Assembly (NCBI RefSeq): GCF_001540865.1 | Contig: NC_033631.1 | Coordinates: 10,648,094-10,712,093 of the forward strand | Reading direction: 5' to 3' | Source of the DNA: Ananas comosus | Taxonomy: Eukaryota; Streptophyta; Magnoliopsida; Poales; Bromeliaceae | DNA length: 64,000 bases | In this document: piece by piece, positions 23,731 through 35,600 of the stretch | How the letters are laid out: the number at the start of each line of letters is the position of its first letter | How positions within the stretch are numbered: the first letter of the stretch is position 1 | Made by a program: the position numbers and the translations under genes | The notes under the pieces: model-generated | Seen by the model: only the letters and a program-made list of their open reading frames with translations | Database searches by the model: none | Told to the model about the DNA's origin: nothing

Positions 23731-26700
23731 ATGGCTGAGGGGACTAGGTTGAGAGATCTCAGTGATCATATACGTACTTTAGAGGAGCAGTTCCAGAAAC
23801 TAGGAACTGAGCATCAGGCCGAGATTGAGGTACTCAACCGACAGTTAGCCGAAGTCAAGGAGTCCGGGGAAAGGCAATTCGAAGCAATGCGGATTGAAGC
23901 AACCAAAAGGCATGAGGAGCTGCTCAAGCTGTTCGCAGCTAAGCCACCTCCACTCAAGAGCCCAGATACAGCAAGCCCTCTCGAAGGGAAATTCCCACAA
24001 TGCGGCAACCCTGGAAGCAGTAGAACACCAATTGCGATCAGAACGGATAAAGGCAAGGGAATTTTACCAACGCCGCTGCGGCAAATTGAAGAGGAAGAGA
24101 ATCATAGCTCACCATGGGTCAACAAACACAATCATTACCAATTACCTTACCCGAAACTGGATTTTCCTTCCTTTGATGGTGATGACCCTCGAAATTGGAT
24201 CGAAAATTGCGAGCAATATTTTGAACTGTATCAGATACCCCAGCATCAATGGCTAAGTGTAGCAACCATGCACTTAATCGGTAAGGCAAGAACTTGGAAA
24301 CAAGGGTATTTTATTAACAAACAACTCGTTTCTTGGAACGAGTTCACCGAAGCTATATGTAGAAGATTTTCACATATGGGGGAGAGATATCTAATTCGAG
24401 AGTTCAGTAACTTGAAGCACACAGGGACTTGCGAGAAATATCAAGAAAGGTTCGAGGAACTGAGATTCCAGTTGCTCCATTACAACCCACACTTGTCGGA
24501 GGAGTATTTTATTGCATGCTTTATTAACGGGCTCAAGGAAGAATTAGTTCCCTTTCTTGACATCGCTCATCCTAACTCATTAGAAGAAGCCTACGAACAA
24601 GCACAGTTACATGAAAGGGCTATTACAGTGATCAATCGAAAGAGTAGATATACTCCAAGACCGTATCAATCGAACTCTCTGTTTAAGAGCTCGGAGGGAA
24701 ATAAGCAGGCAAACCAAAATCAAAACAAAACTGCTGCAAACCCTTACCAGATCAACAAGCAATTAATGGAGCAACGTCGAGCAGCAGGGCTGTGTTTTCG
24801 GTGTGGAGATAAGTATCACCAGGGGCATGTGTGTTCAAACAAATCGCTGAACATTCTACAAGCTACTGACAACATTATGGAGGTTTATGATGAAGATTGC
24901 TTGCAAACAGGAAACAGTGAAGGGGCAATCGCTGGGAGAGAAGGGGAGGAAGTTGAAATTATACCTGGCGGCGAGGATCAGCAGGAAATCGGAGTTTCTG
25001 TACATGCCTTATGTGGAGAAATACCCCAGGATACCATTAAGATACGAGGGGAGACCAACAATCGGGCCCTTACCATCTTGGTAGACACGGGAAGCACGCA
25101 CAGCTTCATCGACCTGCAAGTAGCCCAAGAAATAGGAGCACGGATGGAAGCAGCGCCACCTCTGACGGTGACAGTAGCAAATGGGCACAAGGTTTTGAGT
25201 AAGCTCAGATGCCCCGGATTTACCTGGACTATGCAAGGACACTCTTTTCAAACTGACTTGAGAGTAATCAGAATCGAAGGCTCGAATGTGGTGTTAGGAA
25301 TCGATTGGCTCAAATCTTATGGATTAGTAACTTTTGATTTCTTATCCAACTCAGTAGTGATCATGAAAGAGGGACAAAAGCTTGAGTTGAAGGGGATTGA
25401 CGAAGGAGCTAAATTAAGCTTAATCTCTGCAGCTCAGTGGAGGCAAGAGATCGAGAAGGGGGAATGTTATCTCCTCAGGCACCAAGCGTTATCAGAAGAG
25501 GCCGAACAGGGAGTCAACCTGACTCCAGGGATCCAACAGCTTCTGGAGGAGTTCCAGGATGTGTTCGAGGAGCCACGGGAGTTACCCCCACCTCGCATCG
25601 AGGATCACAAGATTCCTTTACAATCCAACACGACACCGGTTAACATTCGACCATATCGGTATTCACATGATCAAAAGGAGGAGATTGAAAAACAGATAAA
25701 AGAATTATTGAGCCATGAGATCATTCAGCGGAGTAATAGTCCCTTTGCTTCCCCCGCCCTATTGGTCAAAAAGAAGGATGGGAGTTGGAGAATGTGTATA
25801 GATTATCGACAACTTAACAAATGCACGGTGAAGGACAAGTTTCCAATACCGATTATAGACGACCTGCTAGATGAATTGGGCGGGTCAAGGTGTTTTTCAA
25901 AGATAGACCTCAGATCGGGCTATCATCAAATTCGGATGAATCCTGCTGACATTCATAAAACTGCATTTCGGACGCATCAAGGGCATTACGAGTTCCTAGT
26001 CATGCCGTTCGGTCTTACGAACGCTCCTGCCACATTTCAAGCTGTGATGAATTGCACATTTGAACCGTATTTGAGGAAATTTATTCTGGTTTTCTTTGAT
26101 GACATTCTAATCTACAGTAAGAACATGAAGGATCATGAAAGGCACTTGCGCATCACGTTGGAAGAATTGAGAAGGAATAAATTTTATGCGAAGCGAAGTA
26201 AATGCTACTTTGGACAGAACAGGGTGGAGTATTTGGGTCATATAATTTCAGAAGAGGGAGTGGCCACCGATCCGTCCAAAATTGAAGCTATGACTAGCTG
26301 GCCCGTGCCTAAGTCGGTCAAGGAACTACGTGGGTTTCTAGGTTTCACCGGATATTATAGGAAATTCATCAAGGGATATGGTAAAATCAGTAAGCTCCTA
26401 ACTGATTTACTTAAAAAGGATCAATTCAGCTGGAATAGAGAGGCACAAACAGCTTTTGAAGAATTAAAGGTGTCTATGACAAAGGCCCCAGTACTAGCTA
26501 TGCCTAACTTTAGTGAGCCATTTACTATCGAGGTGGATGCTTGTGGCACAGGGATTGGGGCAGTATTATCACAAGGAGGTAGACCCATTGCCTACTTGAG
26601 CAAGGCCATTGGCGGTAAGCATATGGGATTGTCAACCTATGAAAAGGAATTCCTGGCTATACTTATGGCGGTACAAAAGTGGAAACACTATATTGGCACC

Positions 26701-28335
26701 GGTACATTTGTGATAAAAACAGATCACGAGAGTCTAAAACACCTCTTGGAGCAAAGGATATCCACACCCATGCAACAGAAAGGCATGCTTAAGATGATGG
26801 GACTGAATTACACAATTCAGTATAAGAAGGGTAAAGAGAATGCAGCAGCTGACGCACTATCTAGAAGAGAAGAAGGAGTTATCTTAGCTATCTCAGCGGT
26901 CGTACCAACCTGGGTGCGAGAAGTGGTGGCTAGTTACAAAGAAGACCCCCACTGTGAGAAAACAATATACGAGTTAACCTTACAGCCGAACCCTTCAGGG
27001 CCATACACTTATGGCAATGAGTTGCTGCGTCACAAGGGAAGGCTATATGTGGGGCAGACCGGATCTATTAGAGATAGCATATTGGATCAAATGCATAACT
27101 CTGCCATGGGAGGACATTCAGGTATCCAGAATACATATCGGAGAGTTAAACAACACTTCTTTTGGCAGGGATTGAGAAGAGATGTTGCAGAATGGGTCAA
27201 AAAGTGCACTGTTTGCGCTCAAAACAAGGTAGATGGAACACCCTACGCTGGATTACTGCAGCCATTGCCTATCCCTCACCGAATTTGGGAAGACGTAAGT
27301 ATCGATTTCATTGAATCATTACCGAAATCGGAAGGATGCGATACTATCATGGTAGTAGTTGACAGACTCACAAAATATGCCCATTTTATATCGCTCAAAC
27401 ACCCATTTACCGCGTCGGATGTAGCTAAGGCTTTTATGGGAACTATCTATAAACTTCACGGATGTCCCAAGAGGATTGTTTCTGATAGGGACAAGATATT
27501 TGTAAGTCAATTTTGGAGAGAGCTTTTCCAATCCTTGGGGACCAAACTGCATATGAGCTCAGCCTATCACCCGGAGACCGACGGGCAAACCGAAAGGGTT
27601 AATAGGTGTTTGGAAACTTACTTGAGGTGTTTGTGTTTCCAACACCCAAAAAAATGGCACTCGTGGTTAGCGTTAGCCGAATGGTGGTATAATACTAATT
27701 TCCACTCATCCTTGGGTATGACTCCATTCGAGGCATTATATGGGCAACCTCCTCCGAACTACCTGGTGGCCGCTGTGGAGACAGCTACCTCACAGGAGTT
27801 TAAAGAATGGGCTACGGAAAGGGAGAAGCTGACTAGGGAATTGAGGGATCGATTGCAAGTAGCCCAAAGCAGAATGAAGGAACAGGCAGACAAGCACAGG
27901 AAGGAGAAGGAGTTCGCAGTGGGAGATTGGGTTTACCTTAAGCTACAACCCTATCGGCAAACCACCGTGGCAATAAGGAAAAATGTCAAGCTTACAGCGC
28001 GTTTTTTTGGTCCTTTTAAGATACTGGAGCGCGTTGGGACCGTCGCGTATAAACTGCAGTTACCCGAAGGATCGCGGGTTCATCCGGTGTTCCATGTTTC
28101 CCTGTTAAAGAAGAGCCCGCCATTATCAGTCCAGGCATCACCTATGGCTCCCACTATTGGAGACGAAGAAGAGTTGAGAGTCGAACCTGAAGAGATTTTG
28201 GAAAGGAGAACGGTGAAGCGTGGGAATCGAGCAGTGACCGAAGTGTTGGTGAAATGGGCAAATCTTTCGAGGGATCTCGCAACGTGGGAAGATTATTGGT
28301 TCCTAAAAAGCCAATATCCATCTTTTGATCCTTGA
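23731..28335 (+). CDS. Gag-Pol polyprotein of the chromovirus, intact
   Basis: One uninterrupted frame of 1534 codons. Order of domains: a coiled-coil-like leader (residues 1-70), Gag capsid-type region (about 140-300), CCHC zinc knuckle (355-368, CxxCxxxxHxxxxC), aspartic protease with VDTGS (452-455), reverse transcriptase with VFFDDILIYS (catalytic DD at 790-791), RNase H (active-site D near 936), integrase zinc finger (H1122, H1129, C1159, C1162) and DD35E core (D1192, D1252, E1288). At the end a chromodomain (about 1483-1532) holds EVLVKWANLSRDLATWE. Single gag-pol frames of this length are normal for plant chromoviruses. The polyprotein makes virus-like particles, copies RNA and integrates DNA; chromodomains can steer integration to particular chromatin. 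No stop or frameshift is seen, so activity is plausible but untested. Confidence 0.97.
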   Translation: MAEGTRLRDLSDHIRTLEEQFQKLGTEHQAEIEVLNRQLAEVKESGERQFEAMRIEATKRHEELLKLFAAKPPPLKSPDTASPLEGKFPQCGNPGSSRTPIAIRTDKGKGILPTPLRQIEEEENHSSPWVNKHNHYQLPYPKLDFPSFDGDDPRNWIENCEQYFELYQIPQHQWLSVATMHLIGKARTWKQGYFINKQLVSWNEFTEAICRRFSHMGERYLIREFSNLKHTGTCEKYQERFEELRFQLLHYNPHLSEEYFIACFINGLKEELVPFLDIAHPNSLEEAYEQAQLHERAITVINRKSRYTPRPYQSNSLFKSSEGNKQANQNQNKTAANPYQINKQLMEQRRAAGLCFRCGDKYHQGHVCSNKSLNILQATDNIMEVYDEDCLQTGNSEGAIAGREGEEVEIIPGGEDQQEIGVSVHALCGEIPQDTIKIRGETNNRALTILVDTGSTHSFIDLQVAQEIGARMEAAPPLTVTVANGHKVLSKLRCPGFTWTMQGHSFQTDLRVIRIEGSNVVLGIDWLKSYGLVTFDFLSNSVVIMKEGQKLELKGIDEGAKLSLISAAQWRQEIEKGECYLLRHQALSEEAEQGVNLTPGIQQLLEEFQDVFEEPRELPPPRIEDHKIPLQSNTTPVNIRPYRYSHDQKEEIEKQIKELLSHEIIQRSNSPFASPALLVKKKDGSWRMCIDYRQLNKCTVKDKFPIPIIDDLLDELGGSRCFSKIDLRSGYHQIRMNPADIHKTAFRTHQGHYEFLVMPFGLTNAPATFQAVMNCTFEPYLRKFILVFFDDILIYSKNMKDHERHLRITLEELRRNKFYAKRSKCYFGQNRVEYLGHIISEEGVATDPSKIEAMTSWPVPKSVKELRGFLGFTGYYRKFIKGYGKISKLLTDLLKKDQFSWNREAQTAFEELKVSMTKAPVLAMPNFSEPFTIEVDACGTGIGAVLSQGGRPIAYLSKAIGGKHMGLSTYEKEFLAILMAVQKWKHYIGTGTFVIKTDHESLKHLLEQRISTPMQQKGMLKMMGLNYTIQYKKGKENAAADALSRREEGVILAISAVVPTWVREVVASYKEDPHCEKTIYELTLQPNPSGPYTYGNELLRHKGRLYVGQTGSIRDSILDQMHNSAMGGHSGIQNTYRRVKQHFFWQGLRRDVAEWVKKCTVCAQNKVDGTPYAGLLQPLPIPHRIWEDVSIDFIESLPKSEGCDTIMVVVDRLTKYAHFISLKHPFTASDVAKAFMGTIYKLHGCPKRIVSDRDKIFVSQFWRELFQSLGTKLHMSSAYHPETDGQTERVNRCLETYLRCLCFQHPKKWHSWLALAEWWYNTNFHSSLGMTPFEALYGQPPPNYLVAAVETATSQEFKEWATEREKLTRELRDRLQVAQSRMKEQADKHRKEKEFAVGDWVYLKLQPYRQTTVAIRKNVKLTARFFGPFKILERVGTVAYKLQLPEGSRVHPVFHVSLLKKSPPLSVQASPMAPTIGDEEELRVEPEEILERRTVKRGNRAVTEVLVKWANLSRDLATWEDYWFLKSQYPSFDP

Positions 28336-28351
28336 GGGCAAGGATCAGCTT

Positions 28352-28365
28352 AAGTAGGGGAGGAT
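28352..28365 (+). other. Polypurine tract
   Basis: AAGTAGGGGAGGAT immediately precedes the 3' LTR, the expected plus-strand primer position. Confidence 0.85.
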
Positions 28366-29111
28366 TGTCACGCCTGCCAAGTAAAATAGGAGGATTAGGA
28401 GTAGAGTATAGTAGGATAGTTAGAGTAAAAGTAAATGAAGAGATGAGGCTTAGCTTTTCTTTACTCCAAGTCTCAAGTTGTGAAGCTTCGACCGTCAATC
28501 ATGGAGTCTGGGGGAAGACCGCAGTGAGGGAGGTGTCGGTGGAGATGAGGGCGATGGTAGTGAGGGGAAGAAGAGAGCGAACGGACGAGGAGGCTAGGGC
28601 AGCCGACCGTTCTGAGGTTCTAGTCAGTTCTGACAGATCCGGGCGTGAAGGAGGGCAGACCCGACAAGCCATCCGAAGGTGACCCAATGAAGAGGCCCAC
28701 GCAGGGGGCCCATAACTTCAGGAGAAGGCCCAGAGAAAGGCTGCGCTAGTGGCGGGAAGCAACAGAGCTTGGGATAGTCTAATTAGGATTAGGGTTTTGT
28801 TTCTATTCTATTGTTGAGAATAAAAGGGCAGCGTGTAATCAAAGAAATTAGGAAAATATTAATGAAACTATCTTCTTCCTCATCTTCCCTTCCATCCTCT
28901 TAATCTCTCTTAATCTTTCTCTTTCTTTTCCCTTTTTTCATTCTTCATGTTCCTCTTTTCTATTCTTTCTTTACCTTCTTATTCACAGCAATCATGATTC
29001 GGGTCCGATTGATCCGAGTCAAGCAGTTACGTGATCCATCATCCTCGGCGCCGTCCAACGTTTCAGCGACATCTCATCCTCGACGGGTTGCGCCGAGTCA
29101 GGTACGTAACA
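28366..29111 (+). repeat. 3' LTR
   Basis: Starts TGTCACGCCTG, ends GTACGTAACA, and matches the 5' LTR apart from about 25-30 scattered substitutions and a few short indels. It lies about 545 bp downstream of the TWD40-2 stop codon. Confidence 0.95.
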
Positions 29112-29116
29112 CTAGC

Positions 29117-29656
29117 CCATTATCTAATTTGGCCCGAATTAAGAAACATCGTCATCATCAAAGTTGATGAATTTTCAATACATTTATTATTTTTTTTTAT
29201 GGTAATTTCAGGCTTACAAGATAGCCTAGCTCTAGAGATTCGCGTGGAAGTTTCAATCTAGATTATCTAAGACAAAGCCGCAACTTTTCCAAAACCCATT
29301 GATCTCCAGCGCGCTTCTGATAGTTTAATTAGATCCCAAACTGTACCCTGGGGGAGGGAAGGGGGAGAGAGAGACTTGTTAGTAAATGTTTAAATGGGAT
29401 AAAAATGTTTTGATGCCGTAATTCTAATCAGGCAATCCTCTCCTCAACAGATCACTAACACTGATAACATTTAACCCAAAAGAAGGACAAACGCAACCAT
29501 CTCCTACGTTCCTAAACTGTAAGGCTGTAGACCACCTCCAAGCTGTCCCAAATCATCGCCACATTACAAGAACATACAGACAATAAAAAATAAAAAAAAA
29601 AGAAAAAGAAAAGAACGAATAGTATACCGAGGGTAAAGAATTAAAAGGAAAATGTC
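29117..29656 (-). other. Likely TWD40-2 3' UTR and 3' flank
   Basis: This DNA lies between the retrotransposon and the TWD40-2 stop. TTTATT-type words (AATAAA on the coding strand) near 29183 are possible polyadenylation signals. No independent gene. Confidence 0.5.
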
Positions 29657-32600
29657 TTATGCACCGGCTTGTACAGGAGGCGCAGCCTCTTCAGGAACCG
29701 GAGCCTCCGGAGAAGGAGGCAGTTCAGCTCCCTCTGAAGAAGCAGCAGGAACTGGAGCTGGAGCTGGAGCTGGAGCTGGAGCCGCAGCCACAGGATCAGC
29801 AGCAGGAGCAGCAGAAGCAGCTTCCGGGCTGCTCACAGCCTCCGAAGCTTCTGCAGGAGCTTTATCCAATTCCTCCGAACTCGGGGGCGCTTCCAACGCA
29901 AGCGGCTTCTCCGGCTGTGGCTCAGTCGAGCTTTTCTCAGAGGTGGGATTGCTTTGTGTGGCACTTGGAGTAGGATTCTGGGCTGTAGAGGGAGTGCTTT
30001 GTGCACTTTGTGGTGCAGCGCCAGCAGAAGCCAGAGACTTCTTGATTGTGATGGGAGCAGCTGTGAGAGAAGGCATCCCAGGAGGAAGGATTTCAATTGG
30101 AGGCTTCTTTCCGGGTTCCCCTAAACTCGTGAGCTTGGGGTCCTCGAGAGAAGCCAAAAATGCAGCAGCAGCATCAGTTTTCACAGACGGTTTGTGTTCG
30201 AGCTCCTTCTGTAGCATCTTGTTCCATGCTTGGACCAGGCTCTTCAAAGTAGGACGACCGTGGGCCTGGGCAAAATAAAGGAATTAAAAGTGTCAGCAAC
30301 TTGCGAGGAAAAGAAAATACGGGAGATGCCATTCCAGGAGCTATGTCAAACAAGCAGTGTCTAAAAGCTGATTTCGTCCTTATCTTCTGTGTATACTTCG
30401 AAGCAGCACATTGTGCACTCCAAAGCGTTTCCAACAAATGAACAAATAGTTTACGAATAGATCCAATAAATCCAATAAACCTGGAGATACTTACATGAGC
30501 ATGAAGAACAGCCTCTGCGAGCATTCCAGTGTCCTGCCATGCCTTCTCCATTAGAGCATTATCCCCTAAAACTGCAGCAGCAAATGCTGCTTCGCGTCCA
30601 TGGCCTGCCGCAATCAGGTTGTTCACCAATCCCTGAGAGATACAAAACAGAATTAAGTAATAAAGAATTCTAGCAAACTACAACTTCAAAATAAGTCATC
30701 AACCTCGAATGATATTTGTTTTCACCACGAAAGCTTGCCCTCTAACGTGCAAGAAGTGCTAGGGAGAATAACAATTGACTTGTTGCAGGGTTAAAGCTTA
30801 ATAAAAATATTACAGCTTGAGAAAAAAAACCAAATGCACATATACAAAGTTTGATATTAATTGAATTCAAAACGAATACTGCTGCTATAAATTAGACAAA
30901 ATTTAGTATTGACGGTGTAAATAGGTCGACCATACGGGATAGTTTATTCAAAACTGAAAACAAAGATGACAAGTCAACATTACTGAGTACGGTTGAACTA
31001 CTTATAGCATAACCTTATATCACGGCCAAAAGATGCAGATTCAAGGCTACATACCGAAAGTCTAGTCAGCTCCCCATGATTTGCGAGTCGGAGAGCTAGC
31101 CCTCTCAGCATTTGTCCATGCAGAGCACCCTTAACGGATCCTGCAGCAGCTAATCTCTTGAGAACTTCACGGGCAATGTCAGATTGTCCCGTAGCATCTG
31201 CCGCATCAATGAGATCGAAAAACTCCTTCACAAATTTCACTATTCCTTGCACAGCATCCACAAGGTTTTCTTGTTTAGCAGCTGTTAAACTTAGAATCTC
31301 AGTTATATCAGCAGCAGCAGTTTCTTGTCCAATATCCCGGCTGTTGCTCATTGTTAGCAAGCATTGAAGTGCTCTTTTCAAGTCGTTGCTCTGCATGGCT
31401 AAGTCAAACTCTAACCTGAGGGAAATCAGTTGTAAATTTCATTCATAATTTTGTCCTTCATACTTAAATCTATTACTACATTTTGTTACAGTAGTGGGTG
31501 AAAAAGAGACAAAAGGGACAATGGTAACAGTTATTCATTATAGTAATGTTCACTTATGTGGACCTGCAATTTATCTGTCTACATGCACATCCCTAATAAA
31601 TCCTAAAATAAGCTTATGAACTTATGATTGTAAAACTGCACCTTTTTTGACGTGAATCTATGTGAAAATTCTGATTCCACAAAAGAATTATACGTAGATA
31701 GATGATCTTGCAGAGGTATAAATCTAAAAGCCCCCTTCACAACAAAATGGTATTCTACAAGGATGTTAGGTATGTTCAATATCTTCAGTCCCTACCTCTT
31801 AGAAATTCCAGGTAAATGAAGAGCTTCCGTTGCATATCCCATCCCAAGCAAAAACTGAGCCAAGTCATCATGATGCTCTCTACCCAGTCGACTTGCCCTG
31901 TGTAAGTTTCATTAGAGTCATACATGTTTCCTGACTTTTGAAAGCGATATTTTCATAACAGAAACTTCTAGAGTAGTACCATTTCACTGCACTAACTGCA
32001 TCTCCATAGGCAGCAAGGCACCGGCATCGAATACCTGGATGACTAAGAGCCAAGGCATGGGCACACATATACCTGAGACAACAGATTACAGAATCAGAGT
32101 CCATAGAATATTCTGAAGAGTCTGTTTATGTTGTGTGGTTCATGTTGTGCTGTTTCATTTTCTTCTGTCCCATCTAGGATTCAAGTGATTCCCTCTTGAC
32201 CCACCTAGCATCTATATAATCTTATGAACCCATGTATTAACAAGCCAAATTTTGTGACTGTAATAGTAATAACAAGCAATTGGGGATCACTTACCTGTCA
32301 ATGAGCCAAAGAACACCATCTCTAACACCTACAACAATAAGAGGCCCAATAGGGCGTTTCTGCTCAGGAGGGAAGCGAGTGATTGCCACAGATACCCCTC
32401 CTCCAGCAACAGCAACTTCATTGACTTTCCTTTCTTCCATCTCTTTCTGCAAAGTATCCTCCCCCTCTATCTTGGACTGTTTTGGCAATGTTATGAATGG
32501 TGGTATAGAAGGAGCATGCTGAAAGGAGGCTAAACGAACGACCTGGGAAACATTTAAAAGCAAACATTTGAAATTCTGTTTTGCATTTCTAACTAGGTTT

Positions 32601-35600
32601 GCTGTGTACATTATGCATTCTCTTAAACCTTCGCTCTATATCTAAATGAACAATTCCCAAAATAATGGACAAGAAGTTCCAAATACTTGAGGAGCATTTA
32701 ATGCAGAACAACGAAAGAAAAAGAAATTCCCACATTAAATTGAGTAAATACTGAAAAATAGTAGAGATCTTATAAACAACCTGCAGCATTGGAGGCCTCA
32801 ATGAGATTCTTTCATTTGCCGTAACTTGTGGGCTATCAACTGTGATAAGTGCTAACTCTCCATGTTCTGTCACTGCCCTAGTTTGAGCTTCTCTTGCTTT
32901 AATTTCTTCTTTCCTCTTTCTTGTTTCAATATCAATAGGTGCAACACCAGCATCCACGAATACACACCTAAAGAAGAGTTACAGTTAGCAAAAGCTACAG
33001 AGCTAGAAGACATGCGCAAACAAAAAAAAATTTAAAAAAAAAAAAACCACCTATAGTACCTAATTAGACTGATATATGAGCTTCAGATGATAGTAGTGTC
33101 ATTTTCTTATTTATGGAGGGAAGAAATAAATCAAATAATTGCCTAACCACACCACTGCCAACTCCTGAGTATATACTTCGCTTTTGTTAATTTTTTAATT
33201 TATTGCAGAAATGAGTAGCTCCTGATTGCTACTATATGCACCTATTGTTAGATTATATATTGTCTTTTACCACCACAATGTAGAGAAAAGGCACATAAAA
33301 ACATCGTGTCCTTCACCATATGTATCCAGATGTTTGAAGTCAATTTAAAAAGAGCATTGTATTCAGGGAGGTCATTTATCTTACTCAATGGTAGTAGGTG
33401 TAGCAACAAACAATTGCCTGCGATGCCAAACACCACCGGTAGCAAAGGGAATGGAAACATCTCCAAGAAACCTAAACTGAGGGCGCAGGGAAGCAATGAC
33501 TATGTACTGATGGTAAGCGAAAGCACAATACTCAACAGTTTGGTCCCATGCAGTCCACTCTGGTTGTGCAAAGAGGCCGCTCACAGGTTGATAGGTTTCC
33601 CAACTGCATTAATAAGATAGTCAAGTTAGAGGCTGAAGCAAGATATCTTTCAAAATCCAATCAATATCCAAGCTATCTGTGCAGTATATCCTATATGAGG
33701 TTTCTAAGATATAGCTGACAGTTTGAAAAAGCAACAAAAGTTATCAAGGTTCCTGCAGACTCAACTGGTATGCTTTGCCAGACTAGGTCAAACTGCGCAT
33801 ATTATTTGCATAAACTTAGTTACTTATTACCAATATCCATATCAATGCTATATGCCTATATCATTGATACATGTGGAACAACCTAAACATATTTCTCTGA
33901 ATTAAGTTGCTTCAACATCCAACACTGGGGAAGATACACTCCCAAATGGCTAAATGAATCAGATTTTCAACACAACATTCTTCGAACCTGTAGAGCTGGA
34001 AGTTTTGAGGTGGTGCCTCAGCAGAAGGTTTATTGGAGGAAAAAGGGTCATCAGCAGCCGCAAAAGATGAAAGGGACCCGGTGTTGCCAAAGCCTGACAA
34101 TGGCATTGTTGATATAGCGGTCGCAGCCATAGGGCTGATCCTCCGTGACATCCGATATGCTACACCAAGCAACGCGCCTCCATGCAAGCCGATAACCTTC
34201 AAACAGAAATAGATGCATTAACTAATATCAGAAAATAACCTGCTATTTACATTATACACAAATAATATATAAAGGAGGAAATCCATACACCTTCAAATTA
34301 AAATGTGGATGAAAGAAGTGAAAACCACAAACATTCTAGTAAAATTCCTCACAAACTTAAAAAGCATTGCTATCAGGCCCAGACCAGATCGCGCAGTTAG
34401 ATAAGTGAACTGGCCACTAGGCCAGTTCAGTTACATTTTCGGACCAGAGATGAAATTGAACCAAATGAAACTCATCAAACCAGTGGTTAGACTGGCGAAC
34501 TGGTCAAGCCTGAAGGGTTTGGGCAAACCTATTCCATTCAATAGATCAACCAACCAAACCAACTCATCAAACCGGTGGTTAGACTGTGGTTAAGCCTGAA
34601 GGATCTGGGCAAACCCGTTCCATTCAATTGATCAACCAATCAAACCAATGACCCAGTGAACCAACAACCTTCACCAGGTCACTGTACTGTGGAAATCCAA
34701 TAACTAAGCTTAATAACACACAACCACATGGAAGCAATAATATGGCAAAACAATGGGTAATAAAAAGATCAAGTCATAATCAAGGCAATCACTCAAAACT
34801 ACAAATTGTCACACAACTGTTGAGCATCTTAAAAAGGAAATAATGAAAAAAATAAGCAGGAGATGAGATACTAACTGGTTCACTCCGCCCATCAATGGAT
34901 CTCTGCAGAACGTGTGCAGTTCCATCATCCAATAAGATTCGCACTTGTACGGTTGCTGCAGAAGCTGCAGCAGCAGCTGCTGCTGCTGCTTGAGCAGCAG
35001 CGGCAGCAGCTTCTTTCGCCTTTTTTGATGATCCACCTTTTGCAACAAGCGGTATTCTAGGAGGCATAGCAGTCTCCACCAAAGCATATCGGTCACGACA
35101 AGTGTCCCAGGCGAAAAGCCTTCCGGTGCCTGAATCAACAACCGACCAATCGCTGGCCTTGTAAATTACAAATGAAGGAATGTCAGGCCAGACAATTGCG
35201 ACATACCTGCAAGAAAAGGCAGATTAATGACATACAATTATTAACATTCTATGTAAAACAAGGATGAAAAGACAGGGTCCCCACAGTTAATGTCAAAAGA
35301 GAGTTGAATAGCTATACAAAGCGGAAGAAGACGATACATTATTTACTTGATAATTAAGAACTTGTGAATTAATGAGATACGAGAGAAGAAAATAGCATGT
35401 TAAGAAATAGCAACTCACTTTCCAGAACTGCTGACAGAGAGGACGGAATATGATTCATGAGGAGCAGGGGTACTTATGTGCTTCTTAGTCTGCTTTACGA
35501 CCAGTTGCTCTGGATCTGCCCTCATTCTTCCTGTGTCAGATGCCATATTGGAACTTCCAAGAGACGGGTTTGCTGTGTTTGACAGCTGAAAATTTAGTAA

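Larger units (their letters stand above)
22705..29116 (+). mobile_element. Complete Ty3/gypsy chromovirus LTR retrotransposon with 5-bp TSD
   Basis: The element proper is 22710-29111 (6402 bp), flanked by CTAGC on both sides (22705-22709 and 29112-29116). It holds two LTRs of about 749 and 746 bp, a tRNA-Met primer site, one intact gag-pol frame and a polypurine tract. LTR differences, counted by eye, are about 25-30 sites of 745, mostly transitions, so the insertion is fairly recent. Domain order (integrase after RNase H, then a C-terminal chromodomain) defines a chromovirus. The FFDD form of the polymerase motif and compact size suggest the Reina clade, but I hold that loosely. Confidence 0.97.

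Noticed and set aside
29652..30278. A 208-codon frame on the plus strand, rich in Gly, Ala and Ser, opposite the TWD40-2 last exon
   Set aside because: It is the mirror of the GC-rich, Pro/Ala-coding last exon, with no domain and no splice context.
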